DNA of 64,000 nt from assembly GCF_002575655.3 (NCBI RefSeq), contig NC_053037.3, forward strand, positions 501,898,544 through 501,962,543, given 5' to 3'. The stretch comes from Aegilops tauschii subsp. strangulata (taxonomy: Eukaryota > Streptophyta > Magnoliopsida > Poales > Poaceae). Below the pieces are notes generated by a model, which saw nothing but the letters and a program-made list of their open reading frames with translations, did not search any database and was not told where the DNA came from. The position numbers were made by a program, and so were the translations under genes. Below, in pieces: positions 36,124-47,995 of this stretch (within the stretch, counting starts at the first letter, position 1; every line of letters begins with the position of its first letter).

Positions 36124-36650
36124 TATCGTGGTTTTGTCACGGCAGATGTCCTAGAGAAAGGATTTAGTCGTGGAGCCATCGCTACGGGTTAGCTTAAAGG
36201 GGTTACAGCAGACAAGGGACACAAGAGAGTTTTATACTAGTTCGGCCCCTTACGATGAAGGTAAAAGCCTACGTCTAGTTGTGATGGAATTGATGGGGTT
36301 TCGATGACCAGGGAGCGAATACGCTCTGCCTGAGTCTCGAGTTGTTGTCTGTTGTCCCTGAACCGCCGCCGGGTCGTCCCCTTACATACATGGGTTGACG
36401 CCCGCCGGTTTACAGAATCCCGAGGCCGGCTCATAATCGTGTCCGGCTCGGTCTCTGCTACTTCTATCTTACAACACAAGTTTACATATCAATGCCTGTT
36501 TATGTCTGCAGGCCTTAAACCGGCTTTGGGCCCTGGGCCTTCATGAAGCATCACCGTCTGTCTTCATGGACTTCAGATACAGATGAACTACTTATGGGGT
36601 TAACCCGGCCTCTCCTGGCCGGTTTACGCCCAGTGGTAATATCCCCAACA
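36124..36650 (-). repeat. Element B 3' LTR
   Basis: It is 527 bp. On the plus strand it reads TATCGTGG...CCCCAACA, so the terminal TG has decayed to TA. It is clearly related to the A LTRs (TGTCACGGCAGATGTCCT, GTAAAAGCCTACGTC) but much diverged. No partner copy remains. Confidence 0.85.
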
Positions 36651-36665
36651 TTAGGCCCCAGATTG
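36651..36665 (-). other. Element B polypurine tract region
   Basis: The minus strand reads CAATCTGGGGCCTAA directly before the LTR start. The same sequence is found at the same place in A (39272-39286). Confidence 0.7.
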
Positions 36666-36888
36666 ATTTGAACTGGTTCACGTCAATCCTCAATACTTAA
36701 GAAAATTTCTTCTTCAACATCTTCACACAATCTTGTAAACCGCCGTGACATCATCTTCTAGGATCATGGTAAACCGCCGTGACGTCACCTGTCATTAACG
36801 AGCCTCCGACAATCGAGGCGACAGCTCCGCCTCATATCCAAAATTTAGGCTCCTTGATTTTCACGCCTGACGCTTATCTTTCTGCCCT

Positions 36889-36896
36889 TATATATA
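36889..36896 (+). promoter_or_regulatory. TATA box of the B antisense gene
   Basis: TATATATA occurs in the context CCCTTATATATAGGGCC, about 190 bp upstream of a spliced leader donor at 37078. It is positioned like the TATA box of the same gene in A. Confidence 0.6.
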
Positions 36897-37077
36897 GGGC
36901 CAGGGGGTCTTTCCATCCCCCCCCCGTATCTCTTCACCTCGTCCTCTTTCTTGCGATGCCCGACCTTTGGAGCTCCGCCGCCACCGTTGACCTTCCCTTC
37001 TGCCTCAACTCCGGCCGCTACATCACCCTGAACGCACCAGAGAATCGCGGCGCCTCTCCGCTCTTCCATCAGCATCG

Positions 37078-37604
37078 GTAAGCCTTCTTTCCTTCCGCCA
37101 TAAATCTGTCATTAGGGTTTCAGTTTTCATCGGTGTTTGTCGGTGTTCATCGTTGTGCAATAGCTCTTTGATTCAAACCTTGATATTTATCCTGTACGGC
37201 GATAGCCGTAGCCCTTCTTTTCCATCCATGCATCTCGTTTAAGTAGAAAATCCCATCTGAACCTTCATCAACTGCTTCGGTACCAATATTTAGGTCGGAA
37301 TCTATTTTCATGTTCTGACATGCGGTAGATCCAAAATTATAATGCCAACTTGTGAAACCTGTTTTTCCCTTCACTTATACATCTTTAATACCAGATTGGG
37401 CGGTTTAACTTCATATACAAAATGATGACCCAGTAGATACCATTAGTCCCCTGTTGAACCGCCAATGCTTTCATCATTGTACTGTTTCCATCGTCAGACT
37501 CCGGTTTACAAATAACCAATTCCGGTTTATCAATATGCTTGTATCCTTATACTGCTGTGTAGTTGTCCACTGTAAATCTTAAACCGGCAGTAATCATTTT
37601 TCAG
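37078..37604 (+). other. 5' leader intron of the B antisense gene
   Basis: The donor GTAAGC at 37078 follows CATCG and the acceptor TTTTCAG ends at 37604, twelve bases before the ATG at 37617. The intron is 527 bp. The leader exon shares the segment CGGCCGCTxCATCACCCTGA with the A leader, which supports homology. The call is inferred from sequence alone. Confidence 0.6.
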
Positions 37605-37616
37605 ATTTCCATTGCC

Positions 37617-38753
37617 ATGGCCAAGCAAGTCTATGAATGCAATTGGGCTCCCTCTCGAGTAACCGAAGAGCAGTTAAACAATCTTGTTAAAACGAGCACT
37701 TTCGCTAAAAAAGATGTCATCCACTGGAGGGTCCCTGGCCCGGAAAATCCTCCTACACCCAAGGATGGAGAGGTAGTCGTGTTTGCTGATCATCTGGGAC
37801 GAGGTTTTAGCCCTCCCGGTTCAAAAAATTTCCGGGATGTACTGGCTAGTTTCCAACTGCGCCCTCAAGACATCGGTCCCAATTCTGTAACCAACATCTA
37901 CACTTCCAAGTCTTTTGTGAGGTTTATCTGCAAGAGGAACCTTCAATCGAACTGTTTAGGGATTTCTTTCACTTAAACCGTCACACAGAGTTCTCGGATG
38001 GACCCAATACAGAACTGGGCAGAATGGCGGCTCAGAAAAGGAAGGAAGTCACCTTCCCCCATCCCAAACTCCACAGTCACCCCAAAGAGTGGAACCAGAC
38101 TTGGTTTTACTGCATGGATACATCTCCATCTGATGAAAACCCCCTGCCGGGTAACCGCCCTGAACGCCTTAGCAACACACATCCTTTTCCTCAAAGGTTG
38201 ACGGCAAGAGAAAGGTCCAACTATGCTCCCCAATTATCAAAGCTTAGAGCCTTCATCGCAAACGGTTTGACAGGAGTTGATCTTGCTCGTTGCTGGATAA
38301 GCTGGAGTATTCTGCCCTTAAGCCGACGCTCCGGTTTGATGTGTGAGTATACGGGGAGTTTGAAGGATGCTCAGCGGCACATTGACATTCAGCTTACAGA
38401 TGCAGAAGTCACTGAGGCTGTAAAAAAGATACTGAACAAACCAGAGGCTGTCTGTGCCCAAACCGGACTACTCCCTTTCTGCACCTTCAACAAACCACCA
38501 GTTGTAAGAATCATATAATCTTTTTATCTGAAGTTGCTTCTGTCCAAATATTCTCTGAAAGTGTGATTATTTTCTGACAGGGTGATGATCCGTTCTGGAA
38601 CAAGAAACCATCCCAAGACAAACCGGCGAAGCTGCAAGATAAACCGGTCAAGCCAGTTCGTCCAAAGACCAAGGTTGTTAAAAAACCTCCCAAGAGAAGG
38701 ACCACTGCATCCTCCGATCCACCAGCTGATGACGATGTGTGTAACCCGGAACC
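37617..38753 (+). pseudogene. Element B antisense gene, exons 1 and 2 (left of insertion A)
   Basis: Exon 1 (37617-38503) starts MAKQVYECNWAPSRV and contains FRDVLASFQLRPQDIGPNS and TWFYCMDTSPSDENPLPG. The corresponding A exon has the same motifs. A one-base loss near 37900 shifts the frame. The length, 887 nt, is one short of a multiple of three. Intron 1 is 38504-38580 (GTAAGA...GACAG). Exon 2 (38581 onward) is Lys/Pro-rich and is cut by element A at 38753. Exon 2 resumes for 4 nt at 51763. The N-terminal domain resembles the putative gypsy-type transposon (Transposase_28) family; that match is from memory. Confidence 0.75.
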
Positions 38754-39271
38754 TGTCGTGGAATTGTCACGGCAGATGTCCTCGAGCTAGGACTTAGTCG
38801 TGGAGCCATCGCAACTAGGAAGCTTAAAGGGGTTATGCGGGACAAGGAATACGAGGATTATACTGGTTCGGCCCCTTACTGTGAAGGTAAAAGCCTACGT
38901 CCAGTTTGAGGTGTTATTGATTAGGGTTACGATCACCAGGGAGCTAACAGCTATGCCCGGCTCTCGATCAGATTGTTGTCGTCCTTAAACCGCTGCCGGG
39001 TCCTCCCTTTATATAGGGAGGCTGACGCCCAGCAGCCCTTAGAGTCCCGGCCGGCTCATAAGAGCGTCCGGCTCGGACTCTAAACAATACTTGCCTTACA
39101 CTACAAGTCTACTATAACAATGATTGTAACTACGGGCTTTAAGCCATATCCGGGTCTCAGCCCAGCTCTGGCCCATCATCTTGAAACTTAGCTCCGGGCT
39201 TCTGGCAATGATCATCCGAAGAGTAACCCGGCCCCTCCTGGCGGGTGACTCTAAGGTCTACATCCTCAACA
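38754..39271 (-). repeat. Element A 3' LTR
   Basis: It is 518 bp, reading TGTCGTGG...CCTCAACA on the plus strand and TGTTGAGG...CCACGACA in element sense. A minus-strand TATA box lies at 39008-39015, inside a near-palindrome CCTCCCTTTATATAGGGAGG. Confidence 0.93.
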
Positions 39272-39286
39272 TTAGGCCCCAGATTG
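39272..39286 (-). other. Element A polypurine tract region
   Basis: The minus strand reads CAATCTGGGGCCTAA adjacent to the LTR start TGTTGAGG. It is identical to the tract of B. Confidence 0.75.
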
Positions 39287-39556
39287 ACTTGAGCCGGCTC
39301 AGGTCAATCTTCAACTCTGCCGACAGAGAAGATCTCCGGCTCACCATTCATGTGAAGGGCATAACCCGGCGTGACGTCATCCTCTGGACTCCGGATAATC
39401 CGCCGTGACGTCATCCTCTATTAAGTCCGTTTCTTACTCCGCCAGATCCGCAACGGATCTTTGCTTTTACTGTCTTTCCGAAAATCGAGGCGTCGTAAGG
39501 GGGAGATAACCACGCCGTGGTCTCCTTGAATCTCGCGCCCACTTATGATCCTGCCT

Positions 39557-39564
39557 TATAAATA
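39557..39564 (+). promoter_or_regulatory. TATA box of the A antisense gene
   Basis: TATAAATA occurs in the context GCCTTATAAATAGGCCGG. A CT-rich, GC-rich leader of about 180 bp follows and ends in a splice donor at 39742. It lies inside the element, 285 bp from the LTR, on the strand opposite gag-pol. Confidence 0.62.
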
Positions 39565-39741
39565 GGCCGGCCCAACGCTTCTCTTCTCACGCTCTCCTTC
39601 TTCCTCCTCGCGCCGTCGCTCCTCTGCCCGAGCTCCGCCACTGCCGCCGCCGTTGCGCCCCTGGTCTTCATCAACCCGGCCGCTGCATCACCCTGATTCG
39701 GACCAGATTCACGGCAGCGACCTCCGCCCTTTCCAACTCCG

Positions 39742-40341
39742 GTGAGTCTCCTTTGCCCTGTCAGATAGATCTACTGTAGGGTTCATCTTGTGTTCTTCGC
39801 GTTCATCACCATTGCCGCAAACCTCAGTAGTTCTTGTAGTCACCGTGCTCGGTTGATCTTTAACCTCACATAGAGTCAGTGCGGTAGATGTTTGAGATCC
39901 ATTTCACCTGCAAAAAACCCTCTTTTTACTGCATAAGGACCATGCTCCACCTCAAGAACTTCTCCTGCCTCTGTTTTTTTAGGTCTAGAAACTTTTCATT
40001 TCACCCGACCATTTTGATCCAAAAAAGTTACTGCAATATGTGAAATCTGTTTTACCACACTTAGTAAAAACTGCAGCCCTTGAATCTTGGCGGCTTATAT
40101 TTCCGACTTAAATAAAACACGTCCATAGAACTTTCCGGATTAAAGAGAACCATGCCCTGTAGGATCCTCCGGCTTAACTGCGGTAAGCCGTAGATGACCA
40201 ACTTATTCTGAATGCCCCTACGGCTTAGATAACCCACCGTATCTGAATATATATCATTACTCCCCTTCATAAGCCGCCATTGCAGTTTGAATGATAATCT
40301 CTAGCTTACAATTAACCCGGACACTTTTTTCTTTATCATAG
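39742..40341 (+). other. 5' leader intron of the A antisense gene
   Basis: The donor GTGAGT at 39742 follows AACTCCG and the acceptor ATCATAG ends at 40341, 16 bases before the ATG at 40358. It is 600 bp, T-rich, with no long ORF. It corresponds in position to the 527-bp leader intron of B. Confidence 0.6.
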
Positions 40342-40357
40342 ACCACCAACCTTCACC

Positions 40358-43300
40358 ATGCCTCCCAAGGCTCCCATCACTTGCAACTGGATGAAATCCA
40401 ACGTCACTGACGAGACCCTGGCCAACTTTGTTAAGTCCGGGTATCTGCCCAAGAAGGAAGTGATGTCCTACCGTGCCCCTGATCCGTCAGAAGAAAGACC
40501 ACAGCCGAGGGACGGGGAGGCAGTGATCTTTGCGGACCACATGAGCCGGGGCTTCGCACCGCCCGGCTCAAAATTCTTCCGGGATGTGCTCAACTTCTTT
40601 GACCTTCGGCCTCAGGATATAGGACCCAACTCCGTATCCAACATCTGCAACCTCCATGTCTTTTGCGAAGTGTACCTTGGAGAGGAGCCCAGTTTGCTGC
40701 TTCTCAGAGAACTGTTCTACTTAAACCGCCAAAACGAGTGTGCAAACGGGCCAAGTCTAGAATTAGGCGGCATCTCCATCCAACGGCGTAGGGACTGTCT
40801 ATTCCCTTATGCAGAGCCGCCAAGCCACCCTAAGGACTGGAATATGACTTGGTTCTACTGCCAAGATACGTCCCCGGCTGACGAGAACCCGCTGCCCGGC
40901 TTTCGCCCAACACGCCTAGAGCCGACTCATCCGCTATCCGACAAACTGACTGCCGCGGAACGCCAGCCTCTGCTTCCAACGATCAATAAGATCAAGGCCC
41001 TGCTAGGCAACGGTCTGAACGGAATAGACTTGGTCCGGGTCTGGATCTCATGGCGGGTGATCCCATTGAGCCGCCGCCCCGGCTTAATGTGTGAGTACAC
41101 CGGGCGAAAGGATGACCCGTAGAGGCACAGTCGCAATGATCTTCCAGATGACGTTGCTGAAGAAGAGACCAAGGCTCTGTTAAACGAGAGCCTGGCAGAC
41201 AGTGGAAGGACCGGGCTAGCACCGTTCTGCAAGACCAATCCAGCCCCTGCGGTAAGCCGCTGACTTTAACCTTTCAACTTCTTTTACATGTCACCTTGCT
41301 CTGAACTATTTTAAGAATTCATTACTGTATTTCTCAGGCTGATGATAAATTCTCGCGGGTCAAGTATGACCATGAGGCGGCCAAGAAGGCCAGGAAGGCG
41401 AAGAAAGCCGCCAAGAAAGCCGCCCCTCGCAAAAAGGGAAGCAGACCCACTGCTTCGGAGCTGCTGCAATTAAGCGACAGCTCCGAGTCAGAGGTAACCC
41501 TTAAACCATTAAACTCTTGCCATATTTGTTGTTTGCTGCTGTCCGCCTTATCAACATTTTTCTTATTGACAGGATGACACCGGCGCCAGTAACCCGGTGA
41601 TTGAAGAGGTAACATCACTTTCCTCCGACTCGGAGCCTTTGCCACAGCTGAAAGTCCGAAGAGTAACCCGGAAAGTAAGCTTTTCTCATCCATTAGCTCA
41701 TCAAGACCCTCAATTTCTTTTGAAGCAACAGGTTCACGAAAGCCGGCGTCACACCCGGGCCCGCAAGGACACCGACCTCACCGCCGGGTTACCCGACGCA
41801 ACAAGGAAGCGTCGCACTGAGGTTTTTTCTCACCTGTACCCTTTTCATCCTATGGCGGGTGTCATCCGTCAACCACTCAACTATTTTGACTCCAATTATC
41901 AGGAGACCTCCCCCTCTTCGGGTGACTCCATGCAGTCAAGTCTGCCGGCCTTCAAGACTGCACCCGGGTAATAACAATCTCCTTACATTATCTGTCTGTA
42001 TTTACTCTTTGTATGCCTAACATTTCTGCCTTTTCAGTGCCCAGGCAAAGCTCACCAAAAGAGCAAAGAAGACCAGGTCAGCCGGAGTGCCGGACTTGCC
42101 TGAGCCGGAGGCTACGGCTCAAGAGCCGCCAGCTTCCTCCGCCCCCGAAGCCACCATTCCCATGGACACGGCGCCTGAAGCCCCTGCCCCGACCACCAAG
42201 ACAACGACCGAAGCGTCGGTTAACCCGGAGGCCTCCGGCTCAGCCCCACCAGCTAACGACCCGGACGTGGTAATTACCCGGACGGAGTATGTTGAGCCGG
42301 GGAGGCCGACCGTGCTGGCCAAATGCTCCGCGAAGGGGGAGTTGCTGCAACCCCACCGGGTGAATCTGGATCTCTCCAGCTACACCGACTTAAGCATTGG
42401 AGAGCTCGTCTCAGGCTACGTTAGCCAAGTTCACAAGAGCCGGGACGCCGAGATCGCCATGGTCAACCAGATCCAACAAAAATCTGAGGTATCCTTCTGC
42501 TGTCTTCTTACTTTCTGCATAGTGACCCTTGTCATGCTAGCCCCCAAGTCGACAACTTATACTAGAATATGTTGTAGACTTAGGTCCGGTTTATTAAACT
42601 AAGCCGGCAATACGTAGATAGATACGTTCAATATGCATTAGCCCCCAAGTGCCAAGTGTCTTTGCTTGGAAAGCGCTTGGGACTTATAGAATGACTGTTA
42701 ATAACCCGGAAATATATGCAGGCTGTTGGCAAGAAATTAGAGTCGGACCTTGCGGATCTCAAGAGCTGGCTAAAGACACAAGAGATGGAGACCCGGAAGG
42801 CAAACGCCAAGTTTGTCTCCAGCATCGCCGCTCAAGAGAAGCTGACGACCGAATTTGATGCTGAGCGGAAGGCCTGGGCTGAGGAGAAAGCCGCACTGGT
42901 GACCCGGGCAGAACAGGCGGAGAAGGCCCTCACTGAGAAGACCGCTGAGCTCTCCGGCCTAAAGCGCCAGGTTTCCCAAATGGTGGCTGCTATCTTCGGT
43001 AAGTCGCCTCGCCGGCTTTCATCAAGTCTGTATATGTTATGATTCATCCTTGTCACCGGCTTATCTGATTTTTATTAAACAGGTCCCAGGAGTGCCAACC
43101 TCAACCAGAGCGTGGTTACCAAGTTAAAGGCCATGTACACCCTGGTGGAACAACTCTACACCGGGTCACAGCGCGCCTTAGCTGTGGTGGCCTTATCCAA
43201 TGAGGTGCCAACCCATCTGGCCGAAGTCCTGCGCCGGCTCGCTGTTCTGCCACAGCGGATCCAGGAGCTACGCCGAGCCTCCGCAAGAGCCAGAGCAATT

Positions 43301-43717
43301 GCCGTGGCCAAAGCCTTCCTGCCGGAGCTAGACCCGGCAGACATCGCCCTGGGTTACCCAAGTCTGAAGGAAGATGGCTCAGCCTTCGACCAGAAGGACT
43401 TCGCGGCATGTGTGAAGGCTGTACGCCCGGTGGCCACCATCATCGGGAACGACACCGACCTAACCAAGTACCAGCCGGGATACAATGCGGAGAATCAGAG
43501 GATTCCAACCCCTCGCTATGAAGCTCTCAATCCGATTCCTCCGGCTCGCCAGCACACCTTCGCCCCAGAGATTGACCCGGCCGGGTTAATTGACGAAGAA
43601 GCCCAATTCGAAGCTCTCAGCGGCATCAACTGGAAGTCGTCAACCTTCGAGGTCTTGGGATCAGCCGGAGCAGAAGACAGGAACGAGTCGGGGACTTCAA
43701 CTCAGCAGGCATCATAA
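40358..43717 (+). CDS. Element A antisense gene, six coding exons
   Basis: Proposed exons are 40358-41251, 41338-41493, 41573-41967, 42038-42488, 42722-42998 and 43083-43717. All introns are GT...AG (86, 79, 70, 233 and 84 bp). The exons total 2808 nt, 935 codons plus stop, and every junction is in phase. The only break is TAG at 41120, where B has CAG. Exon 1 (start MPPKAPITCNWMKSN) encodes a conserved domain with FRDVLNFFDLRPQDIGPNS, resembling the Transposase_28 family. Exons 2-4 are Lys-rich and Pro/Ala-rich. Exon 5 is a likely coiled coil (EKLTTEFDAERKAWAEEK). Exon 6 is a second conserved region (MYTLVEQLYTGSQ). Function unknown. Antisense ORFs in Tat elements are known; the spliced structure is my inference. 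Confidence 0.75.
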
Positions 43718-44792
43718 AGCGGCTGGCGGTTCACCGAACAACGCTCCATCCTTGAGACTTGATGAATTTTGTAATAGAATAGGTGCAACAATTTATCTCT
43801 GCCGTGCCATCGTGCATGTAATGAATGCTGAAATCCCTTGAAGTTATCCTTTTGGTGTTCCTCCGGGTCATAATTATCCCTTTGTCCTTCTCAACCTTAA
43901 CAGGTGCCTTTAAGTATCTGCATAGAAAGGCAAATCACAAGTCTCAAGGCGGCTTACCACCCTGAGAATCAGGTGTTTGAGATGGATAACCCGGAATATG
44001 AATCAAAAAGGACTGGTCCTTAGTGACACTCTGAACATAGCCATGATAACACACTTAACGGCCTATAAACATACTTCCGGATTAAATAACCCGGGTAGCA
44101 CGATTGGTATCTTAACTCTAATTGACTTGCCTTGATGACATCCATGATGTTCAATTAACAAGAGAAACCCAAAATTAAGCCGGCAAGTGAAACCCGGCCA
44201 TGCACACTTTGTCATAATCAGAGTAAACTTGTGATAAATCAGAACTTAGGGGCTTCCAGTTCGAATACGACCAGAGACCCGGCCCAAAAGGGGTTAAGCC
44301 ATGATTCGGATACGATCATATAGCCCCCAATGGGTGTGGCGATGCCAATCAAGAGGGTACCGACAGCTATGTTCTCTTGGGTTCGAATACGACCCATGTT
44401 TGAACAGGAAGCCCCCAAGTGATTCTTAAAATTGTTTAACGACGCTGATTTGAATACGATCCACGTCGGTTCTCAGAGGGGTTAAACTGTGATTCAAACA
44501 TGATCAAGGTTAACTTCCCAACGAGCTCGGGACTTTGCCAATCACGTGGGTATCGACTGCTATGTTCTCTTTGGTTCGAATACGACCCATGTTTGAACAG
44601 GAAGCCCCCAAGTGACCTTACTGCTTAAAGCTAGACTCAAATACAATCATAAGCCGGATCCTCCTTTAAATCAGCATGTAAAAAATAACACACGCATAAT
44701 TGGGGGAGAAAAAAGGACAGAGGCCCTGCTTTATTGCTTATCATAGTATATACACGTCTGAGATAAATATGTACACCACGAGAGCCGGCAGC
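43718..44792. repeat. Element A zone between antisense gene and pol, with degenerate repeats
   Basis: No gene is seen in this 1.1-kb convergent interval. It holds two copies of a segment about 78 bp long, near 44345-44422 and 44538-44615 (spacing 193 bp), each with GCTATGTTCTCT, GGTTCGAATACGACCC and AAGCCCCCAAGTGA. Further partial copies precede them. The B element has a related 65-bp tandem array at the same place. Confidence 0.75.
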
Positions 44793-47700
44793 TCAAGTGT
44801 AGTAAGGCCGAAGTTGAGCTATATTCCATGGCCGACGGGTCTCCTCCTCAGATTTACGCGAATCTTTATGTTCCCGAATATCAATGAGGTAATATGACCC
44901 GTTGTGCAAGTTCTTACAGACCACAAAGGGCCCTTCCCAAGGTGGGGATAACTTGTGTGCATCTGTTTGATCCTGGATGAGCCGGAGCACAAGGTCGCCT
45001 TCCTGGAAGACCCAGGATTTGACCCGGCGGCTATGATAACGGCGCAGGTCTTGTTGGTAAATTGCTGAACGGGCTGCCGCCACATCACGCTGTGCGTCCA
45101 ACAAGTCTAGAGCATCTTGGCGCGCCTGTTCATTATCCGTCTCAACATAAGCCGCCACACGAGGTGAATCGTGACGGATGTCGCTGGGGAGGACTGCTTG
45201 TGCTCCATAAACCATGAAGAAAGGCGTGAAGCCAGTAGACCTGTTAGGAGTAGTGTTGATGCTCCATAAGACGGAGGGCAGCTCCTCCACCCAACAACCC
45301 GGCGTCCGTTGCAAAGGGACCAAAAGCCGGGGTTTGATGCCCTTCAGAATCTCCCGGTTAGCTCTCTCAGCTTGACCATTGGATTGGGGATGAGCCACTG
45401 AGGAAACATCAAGTCGGATATGCTCTTGTTGACAAAATTCTTCCATAGCACCCTTGGATAAATTGGTGCCATTGTCAGTTATGATGCTGTGCGGAAAGCC
45501 GAAGCGGAAAATCACCTTTTTCATAAATTGAACCGCCGTGGCTGCATCGCATTTGCTAACTGGCTCAGCCTCCACCCACTTCGTGAATTTGTCAACGGCC
45601 ACCAAGAGGTGGGTCTTCTTATCCTTGGACCGTTTAAAAGGCCCAACCATATCAAGCCCCCAGACCGCAAAGGGCCAAGTGATTGGGATCATCCTCAACT
45701 CCTGAGCCGGCACATGAGCCCATCGTGAGAACCTTTGGCAACCCTCACATTTACTGACCAAGTCCTCTGCATCAGCGTGAGCCGTCAGCCAATAAAAACC
45801 ATGACGGAAAGCCTTGGCCACAAGAGATTTTGAACCGGCATGATGGCCACAATCCCCTTCATGGATCTCACGCAAGATCTCTTGACCTTCCTCAGGGGAG
45901 ATACAACGCTGAAACGCCCCTGAAATACTGCGATGATGCAACTCGCCATCAATAACAATCATTGACTTAGCCCGCCGGGTTACTTGCCTGGCCAGAGTTT
46001 CATCCTCAGGCAACTCTCCCCGGGTTATATAAGCCAGATATGGCATTGTCCAGTCTCGTATGACATGAAGAGCCGCCACCAGTCGTGCCTCCGGGTCAGG
46101 GATAGCCAAGTCCTCTTCTGTAGGCAACTTAACCGAGGGGTTATACAGGACATCCAGGAAAGTGTTAGGCGGCACCGGCTTTCGCTGAGAGCCTAGCCGG
46201 CTTAAAGCATCAGCCGCCTCGTTCTTCCTGCGATCAATGTGCTCCACTTGGTATCCCTGGAAGTGTCCAACAATGGCATCAACCTCGCGATGATAAGCCG
46301 CCATGAGAGGATCCTTAGAATCCCAGGTGCCTGATACTTGTTGAGCCACCAAATCTGAGTCCCCAAAGCACCTTACCCGGCTTAAGCTCATCTCCTTAGC
46401 CACCCGAAGACCGTGGAGCAAAGCTTCGTATTCAGCCGCATTGTTAGTGCAAGGAAACATCAACCGTAGCACATAATGGAACTTGTCACCTTTAGGGGAA
46501 GCCAATACAACACCAGCCCCCGAGCCCTCCAACTGTTTGGACCCATCGAAGTGGATTGTCCAATAAGTGTTATTCGGCTTTTGCTCAGGCACTTGAGACT
46601 CCGTCCAATCATTGATGAAATCCACCAAAGCCTGAGATTTAGCAGCAGTGCGTGGCACATATTTGAGGCCATGAGGTCCAAGTTCTATAGCCCACTTAGC
46701 AATTCTCCCTGTAGCCTCTCTGTTCTGGATAATATCACCAAGGGGGGCAGAACTGACCACAGTGATGGGATGACCCTGAAAATAATGCTTGTGCTTCCGG
46801 CTCGCCATGAACACACCGTATACGAGCTTCTGCCAATGCGGGTACCGCTGCTTGGACTCAATGAGCACCTCGCTGACATAATAAACCGGCCGCTGAACCG
46901 GATGCTCCTTACTCGCCTCCTTGCGCTCCACTACAATAGCCACGCTGACGGCTCGTGCATTTGCCGCTACTATAGTAGCAAGGGCTCCTTATCAACCGGA
47001 GCAGCAAGGACGGGGGGCTCTGCCAGTTGCTTTTTCAAATCCTCAAAAGCGGTATTAGCTGCATCATTCCAGATAAAGTTATCAGTTTTCTTCATCAACT
47101 GATATAGGGGCATAGCTTTCTCACCCAAACGGCTTATAAACCGGCTTAAAGCAGCGATGCGACCCGCCAAATGCTGAACGTCATTTATACATGCCGGCTT
47201 AGCTAGGGAGGTGATAGCCTTGATCTTCTCCGGGTTAGCCTCAATGCCTCTGTCAGAAACCAAGAAGCCCAATAGTTTGCCTGCAGGAACACCAAAAACA
47301 CACTTGGCCGGGTTAAGCATCATCTTGTAGACCCGGAGATTATCGAAGGTTTCCCTTAAGTCATCTATCAGGGTTTCCTCCGTGATGGATTTAACCACAA
47401 TATCATCCACGTAAGCGTGAACATTGCGCCCGATCTGTTTATGAAGACAATTCTGTACACAACGCTGGTAAGTCGCCTGTGCACACTTGAGTCCAAAAGG
47501 CATAGACACATAGCAGAAGGCTCCAAAGGGAGTGATGAACGCTGTCTTCTCGTGGTCCTTAACTGCCATCTTAATCTGATGATACCCGGAATAGGCATCC
47601 AAGAAACTTAAGCGTGCACAACCTGCCGTAGCATCAATGATTTGATCAATACGGGGGAGAGCAAAAGGATCAACCGGACACGCCTTGTTCAAGTCCGTGT

Positions 47701-47995
47701 AGTCCACACACATCCGCCAGGTGCCGTTCTTCTTGAGCACGAGCACCGGGTTAGCCAACCACTCCGGGTGAAAAACCTCAACAATGAACCTGGCCGCCAA
47801 GAGCCGGGCCACTTCTTCACCAATAGCTTTCCGCCTCTCTTCGTTAAACCGTCGAAGGAACTGTCTGACCGGCTTAAATTTTGGATCAACATTGAGAGTG
47901 TGCTCAGCGAGTTCTCTAGGTACACCTAGCATGTCAGAAGGTTTCCACGCGAAGATGTCCCTATTCTCACGGATGAACTCGATGAGCGTGCTTTC
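44793..47995 (-). pseudogene. Element A pol: RT, two RNase H regions, integrase
   Basis: From the right: RT with EWLANPVLVLKKNG and intact YVDD (47403-47414); the native RNase H; a second, archaeal-type RNase H (HFDGSKQLEGSGAG, NNAAEYEALLHGL, GDSDLVAQQVSGTW, NEAADALSRL); integrase with an HHCC zinc region (GHHAGSK, CEGCQRF) and DDE (GLDMVGPF, TDNGTNLS, NGQAERANRE); and a C-terminal tail. A dual RNase H marks the Tat lineage. A 2-base insertion near 46970 shifts the frame between RT and RNase H, splitting pol into 46970-47932 and 44793-46943. All catalytic residues I could check are otherwise present. The stop is TGA at 44793-44795. Confidence 0.92.
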
